Positions 5,294 to 10,621 of a stretch of 23,242 nucleotides of DNA are shown here, one piece after another; position 1 is the first letter of the stretch; the number at the start of each line of letters is the position of its first letter. This DNA comes from DYGT01 sp964607795. Lineage in GTDB: Bacteria; Patescibacteriota; Microgenomatia; UBA8517. The stretch covers positions 1 through 23,242 of the forward strand of contig CAZSLA010000014.1 in NCBI GenBank assembly GCA_964607795.1. The letters are read 5' to 3'. Under the pieces are notes generated by a model. The model had not been told where the DNA came from, searched no databases, and was given only the letters and a program-made list of their open reading frames with translations. A program made the translations under genes and the position numbers.

Positions 5294-5968
5294 ATGAAAA
5301 AACAAATAACAAAAAAGGTTTTTCCAGGTAAAGATCTCACGCAAACTCAAGTTTATACTACATACCAGACTTTCGATAAAAGGGCTTCAGAATATGCCGA
5401 TAACTGGGAATGGAATAGAAATATGATTAAAATTATTACGAAATATAACATTGAGCCATTTACCAAGTTTGTTAAGCCTGGGAGCACTTGTCTTATAGCT
5501 GAATGTCAAAGCGGTAGGGACTACTCGATACTTAGTGAATATGGACTTAGATGTATAGGAACCAGTAGTTCATATGGGCTATTAATAGAGGCTCAAAAAA
5601 GAGTACCAAATGGTTTGTTTCTCTGCTCTGATGTCCGCAAGCTTCCTTTTGTGCCCAATAGTTTTGATCATATTTATGCCGATGCGCTTACAAGAATTCC
5701 TCGTAGAGATGTTAAAGATACAATTAAAGACCTGTATCTTTTTTTGAGAACAAATGGATATATTTATTTGTCGTTTCGAATTGGAAAAAAAGGTATGTAC
5801 TTGCAAAAAGACATCGTTGGTAAAAGATATATGACAATATTTAATAAGTCAGACATTCTAAAAATTATTAACAGCACTGGATTACATATTGTATGGTCTA
5901 CAACGAGTAAACATTTAGAAACAACGCTGCCCGACTGGTTTAGCCTTGTAGCTCAAAAAATTAAATGA
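5294..5968 (+). CDS. Class I SAM-dependent methyltransferase with degenerate motif I (224 aa)
   Basis: The fold is recognisable: YQTFDKRASEYADNW near the N-terminus, a motif I region CLIAECQSGRDYSIL (about residues 66-80), a DVRKLPFVPNSFDHIYA block like the DxxxLPFxxxSFDxV of Methyltransf_11, a LRTNGYIYLSF strand and a C-terminal SLVAQK. Motif I lacks the usual DxGxGxG (ECQSGRD here), so SAM binding may be altered. The ATG at 5294 is chosen over TTG 5255 because of the promoter in between. It overlaps the next gene by four bases (ATGA), which suggests coupling. The substrate is unknown; a small molecule or nucleotide is as likely as a macromolecule. Confidence 0.75.
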   Translation: MKKQITKKVFPGKDLTQTQVYTTYQTFDKRASEYADNWEWNRNMIKIITKYNIEPFTKFVKPGSTCLIAECQSGRDYSILSEYGLRCIGTSSSYGLLIEAQKRVPNGLFLCSDVRKLPFVPNSFDHIYADALTRIPRRDVKDTIKDLYLFLRTNGYIYLSFRIGKKGMYLQKDIVGKRYMTIFNKSDILKIINSTGLHIVWSTTSKHLETTLPDWFSLVAQKIK

Positions 5969-6528
5969 AAATATATTTCTTTGCTTCAATAAGTCAGAGA
6001 CCGGAGATACAACAAGTCTACGAAAAAATAGTCAATTACTTAAATAGTTCGAAACATGAAGTATATGAAAAAGTTTTATCTGAGTATTCACCACAACTGG
6101 TTGGTGCGCCCAGCAGGAATATAGAGGAGTGGTACAATGAATGGTCTGAGTATGTAAGCGAGTGTGATGTTGCATTAACTGAAGCATCTCATCCTTCTTC
6201 AGTAGAAGTAGGATTTGAAATTTCATCAATTCTTAATAGAGGAAAACCAGTTATTTTACTACACCAAAACAATAGGGACCCCATATATGTTAATAGTTTA
6301 CAAAACCCACGGTTAATTAAAACAGGATATACATTTGAAGATCTTGAAGAAACGTTAGACTGGTGCATTGAAGAAGTAGAATCGATTTCGAAGAAACGCT
6401 TTACTTTTTATATATCTCCTAACTTAGATGAATACTTGGAAAGTTTGAGTAAAAGTAAAAATAGCTCTAAATCTGAAATAATTAGAGACTTACTTGAGAG
6501 TGAAATGAACAAAAAAACCTCATCCTGA
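5965..6528 (+). CDS. Nucleoside 2-deoxyribosyltransferase-fold protein fused to a ribbon-helix-helix domain (187 aa)
   Basis: Residues 1-100 show the deoxyribosyltransferase fold: an N-terminal strand KIYFFASIS, an acidic strand SECDVALTEAS, then EVGFEISSILNRGKPVILL, the helix with the expected catalytic Glu (E81 or E85). Residues 145-180, RFTFYISPNLDEYLE and then SSKSEIIRDLLESEM, look like a CopG-type RHH DNA-binding domain. The fusion would link a nucleotide-binding or N-glycosidase domain to a DNA-binding dimer, so it may be the regulator of the cluster. It overlaps the methyltransferase stop (ATGA). The classical catalytic set is not fully visible, so enzymatic activity is uncertain. Confidence 0.65.
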   Translation: MKIYFFASISQRPEIQQVYEKIVNYLNSSKHEVYEKVLSEYSPQLVGAPSRNIEEWYNEWSEYVSECDVALTEASHPSSVEVGFEISSILNRGKPVILLHQNNRDPIYVNSLQNPRLIKTGYTFEDLEETLDWCIEEVESISKKRFTFYISPNLDEYLESLSKSKNSSKSEIIRDLLESEMNKKTSS

Positions 6529-6542
6529 TCTCTTTGTAATCG

Positions 6543-6559
6543 TTCGCACAATGTGTGAA
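6543..6559. repeat. Inverted repeat after the RHH-fusion gene
   Basis: TTCGCAC-AAT-GTGTGAA pairs over seven positions in RNA (one G-U). It has no T run. It may be a weak terminator, or a DNA operator in the 110-base gap 6529-6638. The gap also has a hairpin ACAGC-AGGA-GCTGT at 6598-6611, just upstream of the next gene. Confidence 0.4.
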
Positions 6560-6638
6560 TTGATGGTATTAGCCTAACTTGCAATAATTCTTTCATAACA
6601 GCAGGAGCTGTAAACAGCAAAGTTACTGGTCTATTTAA

Positions 6639-7142
6639 ATGATAGAAAGAAGAGAATCTGAACCACAATCAAATCTAACTTTTGCAATGCTTAAGCCAAT
6701 GGGGACGCAAGAGCCGTATAGAAGTCTTATCTTGGAAAGGCTGTCTCAAGTGGCGGACATTAAACAAATCAAACGCCATAGAATAACGTATAAAGAAGCC
6801 TATTCTTTATACGAATCTTCAGGTCACAACGAAGATGGTACCCCTAAAGTTCACTTTTATGCCATCATTAATTATTTAGCAGACAAAGAGGTTGACCTTA
6901 TTTTGCTTCAAGGGGATATTCGCGTCATTGATGACATGATTGGTGAATGGAGGCCAGAAGAAACCAGAGAAGATCAGCTACGACATATTTTAATTAAAGA
7001 TGGTGTGGACTATAAGGTTCCTGTGGATGTTCCCGAAGGATTTCAAGATTTTGTGTATGACAACTTAATTCACAGTTCGGACTCTCCTGAATCAGCTAGT
7101 CGAGAGGTTGCAATCTTTTTTACCCCAGAAGAGCTTAACTAA
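6639..7142 (+). CDS. Divergent nucleoside diphosphate kinase-like protein (167 aa)
   Basis: The start TFAMLKPMGTQEPYRSLI corresponds to the NDK FxMIKPDGV block with its ATP-site Lys. The middle HFYAIINYLADKEVDLILLQG matches the kpfF..LV.ym.sgPV..mvleG block. The C-terminal NLIHSSDSPESASREVAIFF matches the active-site NxxHGSDSxExAxrEI..fF, with His145 in the phospho-accepting position. It is 20-30 residues longer than usual because of an insert of roughly 15 residues before the active-site loop (around DGVDYKVPVDVPEGF). The G of HGSDS is Ser, and KPDG is KPMG. It could be a paralogue with altered substrate rather than the housekeeping enzyme. Confidence 0.75.
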   Translation: MIERRESEPQSNLTFAMLKPMGTQEPYRSLILERLSQVADIKQIKRHRITYKEAYSLYESSGHNEDGTPKVHFYAIINYLADKEVDLILLQGDIRVIDDMIGEWRPEETREDQLRHILIKDGVDYKVPVDVPEGFQDFVYDNLIHSSDSPESASREVAIFFTPEELN

Positions 7143-7148
7143 ATTACT

Positions 7149-8405
7149 ATGAACATAAAACAATTAACCCAAAGCGTAAAAGACCAGGGCTTTCCTGAAA
7201 GAGAATATGCAATTTTTGGAAGCGCAGCCATGGCTGTACGTGGTATCAGAGAAGCTCCCAATATTGATGTCATCGTTACAGACTTGCTTTGGGAAGAGCT
7301 ACTTAAAAAGAATACTCCTGATAGCGAAGGTTTCATTCGCTTACCAGGCAGCGTAAAGGTTTCTAATTGGTGGTTTGCCCCAACCAGAAAACCTTTGCTC
7401 CAATTAATCAAAGAGGCAGAAATTATTGATAGTCTACCTTTTGTTCACATAGAAGAGGTTTTGGATTACAAGAAAGGACTTAACAGAGATAAAGACAAGC
7501 GTGATGCTGAGCTTATTGAGGAATATTTAAGTAATGATACTCCTGTGAATTTGGGATATGACACTTACAAAAACTACCTGGATGTATTTACGGAAAAAAT
7601 CGAAAATAGTCTTGGAGATAAGATTTTAAGCCTCGTACTTTTTGGCTCTTCTTGTAGGGGACAAGCCAAAGGCAACAGCGATTTGGATATGTTTATCATA
7701 TATGACCATGAAAAGACTACTCGTAAGGAAATTAACGAGGCTGTGATTTCAATTTGTGTAGGGATGCGAAAAAGCGATGAATATAAAAAACTTATGAATA
7801 GAAAAATATACCCTGAAGTACACCCGTTTTTTATAGACAAAGAAAGTGTCAAGAATGAATTGCTATATGTGTCCCTTGATGCGACCGATCATGGCATTGT
7901 TTTGAAAGGTGAGCAGGCAGTTGAAAACATAAAGAAGTTAATAAAAAAGAAAGGAGGTAAAAGAATCAGTTTACCAAACGGTAAATGGTGCTGGATATTT
8001 AATATGGGAGACAAAAAAAGAGCAAAACTACTATTTGATGCAGCTGTTGAGTGTAAGATACATGCTGAAATTTCCTTTGATAGAAAGGCCTGGAATATGG
8101 CTATCCGAAGGGCACAAGAATCTGTAGAGCTTGAGTTAACTGGAATGATGGCCCTGTTGGGGACTCATTATCCAAAAGAACACGACCAAGCCCCGATGCT
8201 ATTGAGAAGGATGGGTGTCAAGGGAATTAAAATTTCAGAAGACATTCGCACAAAAATAGAACAGATCTCGGCAGATTTGGCCAGAAAACGCGGTCCAGCT
8301 TTGCATCAAGAGCAAGGCTACGATAAAGAGACAGCTCAAGATGCTATCGAAAAAATGAATTTTGTTTTGGATAAAATGCGTAAATATGAGGAGCTGTTAA
8401 AATGA
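7149..8405 (+). CDS. Double nucleotidyltransferase-HEPN fusion protein (418 aa)
   Basis: Three parts are visible. Residues about 20-55, YAIFGSAAMAVRGIREA then IDVIVTDLLWEEL, resemble the GSxAxxxRG...DxD start of an AbiEii/MJ0435-like nucleotidyltransferase. Residues 166-180, GSSCRGQAKGNSDLD, are a full polymerase-beta-type GSxxRG..xxSDxD motif. Residues from about 310, FDRKAWNMAIRRAQESVELE and then GTHYPKEHDQAPMLL, resemble a HEPN domain. I do not see a clear Rx4-6H RNase motif, so the HEPN part may bind substrate, as in aminoglycoside nucleotidyltransferases. Separate MNT and HEPN genes form toxin-antitoxin pairs in which the nucleotidyltransferase modifies HEPN; here they are in one chain. 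It sits six bases after the NDK-like stop and overlaps the next gene by four bases. Confidence 0.7.
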   Translation: MNIKQLTQSVKDQGFPEREYAIFGSAAMAVRGIREAPNIDVIVTDLLWEELLKKNTPDSEGFIRLPGSVKVSNWWFAPTRKPLLQLIKEAEIIDSLPFVHIEEVLDYKKGLNRDKDKRDAELIEEYLSNDTPVNLGYDTYKNYLDVFTEKIENSLGDKILSLVLFGSSCRGQAKGNSDLDMFIIYDHEKTTRKEINEAVISICVGMRKSDEYKKLMNRKIYPEVHPFFIDKESVKNELLYVSLDATDHGIVLKGEQAVENIKKLIKKKGGKRISLPNGKWCWIFNMGDKKRAKLLFDAAVECKIHAEISFDRKAWNMAIRRAQESVELELTGMMALLGTHYPKEHDQAPMLLRRMGVKGIKISEDIRTKIEQISADLARKRGPALHQEQGYDKETAQDAIEKMNFVLDKMRKYEELLK

Positions 8406-8617
8406 TAGAAAGAAAAGATCCTGTTGAGCCAGAAGGCAGCACAGAGGACTCATGGATTCCTGAAGCAAAATGGGATTGGGATAAAACAGAGGAGCTTGTT
8501 ACTGAAATTCCTCCCCAGAGTGAAGATAAAGAGCCTAAGCCTTGGTATGAACAGGGTATAAAGATGGAAGACCCTGAAGAAATAAGTTGGACTGGATTGC
8601 CCGAGGAGGAGTTGTGA
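8402..8617 (+). CDS. Very acidic small protein (71 aa)
   Basis: The start overlaps the previous stop (ATGA). About a third of the residues are Asp or Glu, with several Trp and Pro (SWIPEAKWDWDKTEEL, EDPEEISWTGLPEEEL). It is probably unfolded alone. Acidic, coupled small proteins next to toxin-like or nucleic-acid enzymes are often inhibitors or DNA/RNA mimics, which is one hypothesis here. I recognise no family. Confidence 0.6.
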   Translation: MIERKDPVEPEGSTEDSWIPEAKWDWDKTEELVTEIPPQSEDKEPKPWYEQGIKMEDPEEISWTGLPEEEL

Positions 8618-8620
8618 TTG

Positions 8621-9037
8621 ATGGAAATTGTAGTTTGCGGATCAATGACTCACTACCTAAAAATGGTAGAGGTCAAAGATAGGTTAGAAGCCATGAATCA
8701 CAAAGTCGTTCTGCCTGATCCCGGTAAAAGTCATCATCTGAGAGCAATCAAAAACAACAATTACGAAGATACTTATCTACTTAAAAGAAGGTATGACTAT
8801 ATTCGTAAACACTATAATCACATTGCAAAAGCTGACTGTATTCTAATTGCCAACTGGGATAAAAATGGAGTTAAAAATTATATCGGTGGTAACGCTTTTT
8901 TGGAAATGGGTTTTGCTTATATCTTAGGAAAAACCATTTACATGCTAAATGAAATTCCAGATATGCCCAGCTGTTTTCATGAAGTAAAAGCAATGGAACC
9001 AATAATACTGTCAAATAACCTCAGCAAATTAATGTAA
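8621..9037 (+). CDS. Nucleoside 2-deoxyribosyltransferase-fold protein (138 aa)
   Basis: The protein starts MEIVVCGSMTHYLKM, continues with the acidic strand ADCILIANWDKNG (D72) and has IGGNAFLEMGFAYILGKTIYML, the characteristic helix with catalytic Glu (E95) followed by a strand. It is a single-domain member of the deoxyribosyltransferase/DUF4406-like group, which cleave or bind nucleosides and nucleotides. The ATG at 8621 is preferred over TTG 8618 because GAGGAGGA (8603-8610) is a good Shine-Dalgarno 10 bases upstream. It is the last gene of the plus-strand island and differs from the 5965 gene in lacking the RHH domain. Confidence 0.7.
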   Translation: MEIVVCGSMTHYLKMVEVKDRLEAMNHKVVLPDPGKSHHLRAIKNNNYEDTYLLKRRYDYIRKHYNHIAKADCILIANWDKNGVKNYIGGNAFLEMGFAYILGKTIYMLNEIPDMPSCFHEVKAMEPIILSNNLSKLM

Positions 9038-9061
9038 AACCCAAAACACATTTTGTTTGAG

Positions 9062-9373
9062 CTAAAAAACTGACTGAAGACTAGTTTCTCTCCACAGGCT
9101 CAACAATACCCCTATTGCTTGTCTTATGAACCAAAGCGCGTGAACCGAGAATCTGTATTGCCTTTCTTTTCTAAGTGGCCAATTGTTGATTGCTTGTTCC
9201 GCGCCTTGCAAGCCAGCTTCTTTGAGCTTCTCAATACTTAAACGGGTTTCATTTTGATATTTTAATGCCACTTTGGCTATGTAAAAACTCATAAAATTCA
9301 GAAGTTCTTTTTTGGCCTCCTTGTCTCCGTCTTGAATTTTTTCCAGCAGTTCGTCTTGTTGTTTTTTATTCAT
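9062..9373 (-). CDS. Sigma-70 region 2-like single-domain protein (103 aa)
   Basis: The sequence DGDKEAKKELLNFMSFYIAK, LSIEKLKEAGLQGAEQAINN and FSVHALWFIRQAIGVLL follows the region 2 pattern: core-binding helix, the leDL...GliGl..Ai helix, then FstyA.wwIRqaI. Regions 3 and 4 (-35 recognition) are absent; the stop follows shortly after. It could bind RNA polymerase core or melt an AT-rich -10 by itself. It could equally be a remnant of a larger sigma gene or an anti-sigma-like mimic. The upstream terminator at 9404-9450 separates it from the GreA-like gene. Confidence 0.65.
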   Translation of the reverse strand: MNKKQQDELLEKIQDGDKEAKKELLNFMSFYIAKVALKYQNETRLSIEKLKEAGLQGAEQAINNWPLRKERQYRFSVHALWFIRQAIGVLLSLWRETSLQSVF

Positions 9374-9403
9374 ATGGATATTTGTTTACAATATATAAAT
9401 ATT

Positions 9404-9450
9404 AAAAAAATATCCTGCAAGAATTTTTGACACTGCTTCTTGCAGGATAT
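9404..9450 (-). terminator. Strong intrinsic terminator, minus strand
   Basis: The arms 9410-9423 and 9437-9450 are perfect 14-bp reverse complements (ATATCCTGCAAGAA) with a 13-base loop. On the minus strand the stem runs into seven T residues (9410-9404). It ends transcription of the GreA-like gene and/or the candidate RNA at 9455-9567. On the plus strand there is no T run. Confidence 0.85.
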
Positions 9451-9454
9451 GGTG

Positions 9455-9567
9455 GCGGCGGATAGACTTGCACTACCCATTACCTAGGATCTGGCTCAAA
9501 TTCCTTGAAAGTTTACCTAGGAACCTCAAGGTGTATGCCTCATTAAGACTGATCTCTGCACCGCCGC
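9455..9567 (-). ncRNA. Candidate structured RNA between the GreA-like gene and a terminator
   Basis: GCGGCGG (9455-9461) and CCGCCGC (9561-9567) can close a 7-bp GC stem around about 100 bases, in an otherwise AT-rich gap of nearly 230 bases without a gene. Inside, the 10-mer TTACCTAGGA occurs twice (9480-9489 and 9513-9522), and its palindromic CCTAGG cores can pair with each other. TCAAGG (9526-9531) pairs with CCTTGA (9503-9508). The terminator that follows on the minus strand suggests that strand. I tested tmRNA, RNase P, SRP RNA and 6S signatures by eye and found none, so no family is claimed. It may instead be a structured 3' UTR. Confidence 0.45.
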
Positions 9568-9601
9568 GTTTTAAGGTGCAAGGTCAAAAATCCTTAATAA
9601 T

Positions 9602-10105
9602 TCAGTTTTCTCCTGCATTATCAAAATTCCCAGGCAGGATTTTTTTAACAGTCACGGTTTCTGCTCTGTCGCCAATAAAAAATTTTTTAGTTTCTCCATC
9701 TTTCATTCCTATAAGTGTTTTTCCCACGGGTGTTTGATATGAGATCCATCCTCGGTCCTGTCCTGTTTTTGAATCATCAGGACCCAATATGGTAAAAGTC
9801 TCATCTTCTTCAAAATTTCCAAGTCTTATTACAACGGTATTACCAATATCTACGACCTCAACTTCCTGTCTTGGTTTAATAATTTCTACATTAAGTAATT
9901 TCCAGCGAAGATCTGACTCCATGACTGTGGCTCTTTTGTATTCTTCGACGGCAACATCAGCAGCGGCATTATCATGCCAATCACAATTCGGGCCAAAAGC
10001 TTCACCCATTTCTTGGCCGGCGGCAGCCACCGTCCCAGCCGCTCGCTCCAATTCCTTTTCTAAGCGGACCTTTGTTTCGGCTGTCATTAAGTTTTTTTGC
10101 GCCAT
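9602..10105 (-). CDS. GreA/GreB-family transcription elongation factor-like protein (167 aa)
   Basis: The N-terminal half (TAETKVRLEKELERAA onward) is a helical coiled-coil as in GreA. The C-terminal half has the FKBP-like Gre domain: VVDIGNTVVIRL, then TFTILGPDD, WISYQTPVGKTLIGMKDGE. Length is close to GreA (about 160). The coiled-coil tip acidic residues are not in a canonical position (there is an insert, AFGPNCDWHDNAAADVA), so RNA-cleavage stimulation is uncertain. A promoter TTGTTT-17-TATTAC (10143-10115) ends 9 bases before the ATG. Confidence 0.75.
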   Translation of the reverse strand: MAQKNLMTAETKVRLEKELERAAGTVAAAGQEMGEAFGPNCDWHDNAAADVAVEEYKRATVMESDLRWKLLNVEIIKPRQEVEVVDIGNTVVIRLGNFEEDETFTILGPDDSKTGQDRGWISYQTPVGKTLIGMKDGETKKFFIGDRAETVTVKKILPGNFDNAGEN

Positions 10106-10114
10106 TGATCAATA

Positions 10115-10143
10115 GTAATACGTTTTCCGGTATGATAAAACAA
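10115..10143 (-). promoter_or_regulatory. Promoter of the GreA-like gene
   Basis: TTGTTT (10143-10138), 17-base spacer, TATTAC (10120-10115), then 9 bases to ATG 10105. Confidence 0.45.
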
Positions 10144-10202
10144 GCACGAGGGCTTATGAAACTGACCGTGCTATACCGCCCATTCCAACGATCAAATAAA
10201 TT

Positions 10203-10562
10203 ATGACAAAAACAGAAGAATTTTTAAGCGTTGTGCATAAAATAAGACTATTAAAACGCCTTCCTAGAACAGGATGGGTAAACAAAAATGTTGAAAATCC
10301 TGAATCGGTGGCCGAGCATACCTGGCGCGTGGCTTGTATTAGCATGTTTTTGGCTCCTAAATTTAAAGTGGATCAGTTGAAACTGATAAAAATGGCTTTA
10401 ATTCACGACCTTGGTGAAGCTGCAATTGGGGATTTGGTTTGGGAACGCGGAAAAAAGATCGTGGGTTCGCAAAAGCAAAAGCACTGCGATGAGTTTAATG
10501 CGGTGAAATATATTTTTGAAAGCAATGATCACAAAGAATACGTGGATCTGTGGAAAGGCTAA
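10203..10562 (+). CDS. HD-domain hydrolase (YfbR-like), C-terminally truncated (119 aa)
   Basis: The HD signature is present: a first His in SVAEHTWRVA, then the ALIHDLGEAAIGD motif with the His-Asp pair. This is the pattern of YfbR-like 5'-nucleotidases and related HD proteins. Family members run to about 180-200 residues and carry a last conserved Asp in a C-terminal helix; here the frame stops soon after EYVDLWKG. Neither other frame downstream restores the missing part, so the loss looks like a deletion or rearrangement rather than a simple frameshift. An incomplete metal site makes activity doubtful. The promoter may be the TGCTATACC about 25 bases upstream. Confidence 0.65.
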   Translation: MTKTEEFLSVVHKIRLLKRLPRTGWVNKNVENPESVAEHTWRVACISMFLAPKFKVDQLKLIKMALIHDLGEAAIGDLVWERGKKIVGSQKQKHCDEFNAVKYIFESNDHKEYVDLWKG

Positions 10563-10581
10563 TTTTGCCAAAAATTGCTTC

Positions 10582-10611
10582 TTGATATTTGCAAAAGAAT
10601 AGGACTATTCT
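10582..10611 (+). promoter_or_regulatory. Promoter of the M23 peptidase-paralogue cluster
   Basis: TTGATA (10582-10587), 18-base spacer and TATTCT (10606-10611) lie 10 bases before GTG 10622. It argues for the GTG start and against the TTG at 10589, which lies inside the promoter. Confidence 0.5.
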
Positions 10612-10621
10612 GGAAATAACA

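Noticed and set aside
4734..9037. Prophage or integrative element
   Set aside because: No integrase, transposase, structural phage gene, tRNA attachment site or flanking repeats were found.
9455..9567. tmRNA, RNase P RNA, SRP RNA or 6S RNA
   Set aside because: No T-loop GTTCGAATC, no RNase P core motifs, no SRP tetraloop domain and no clear 6S central bubble were seen; left as unknown family.
9468..9737. Plus-strand 89-aa ORF
   Set aside because: It runs through the candidate RNA and antisense to the GreA-like gene, with no start signal or motif.
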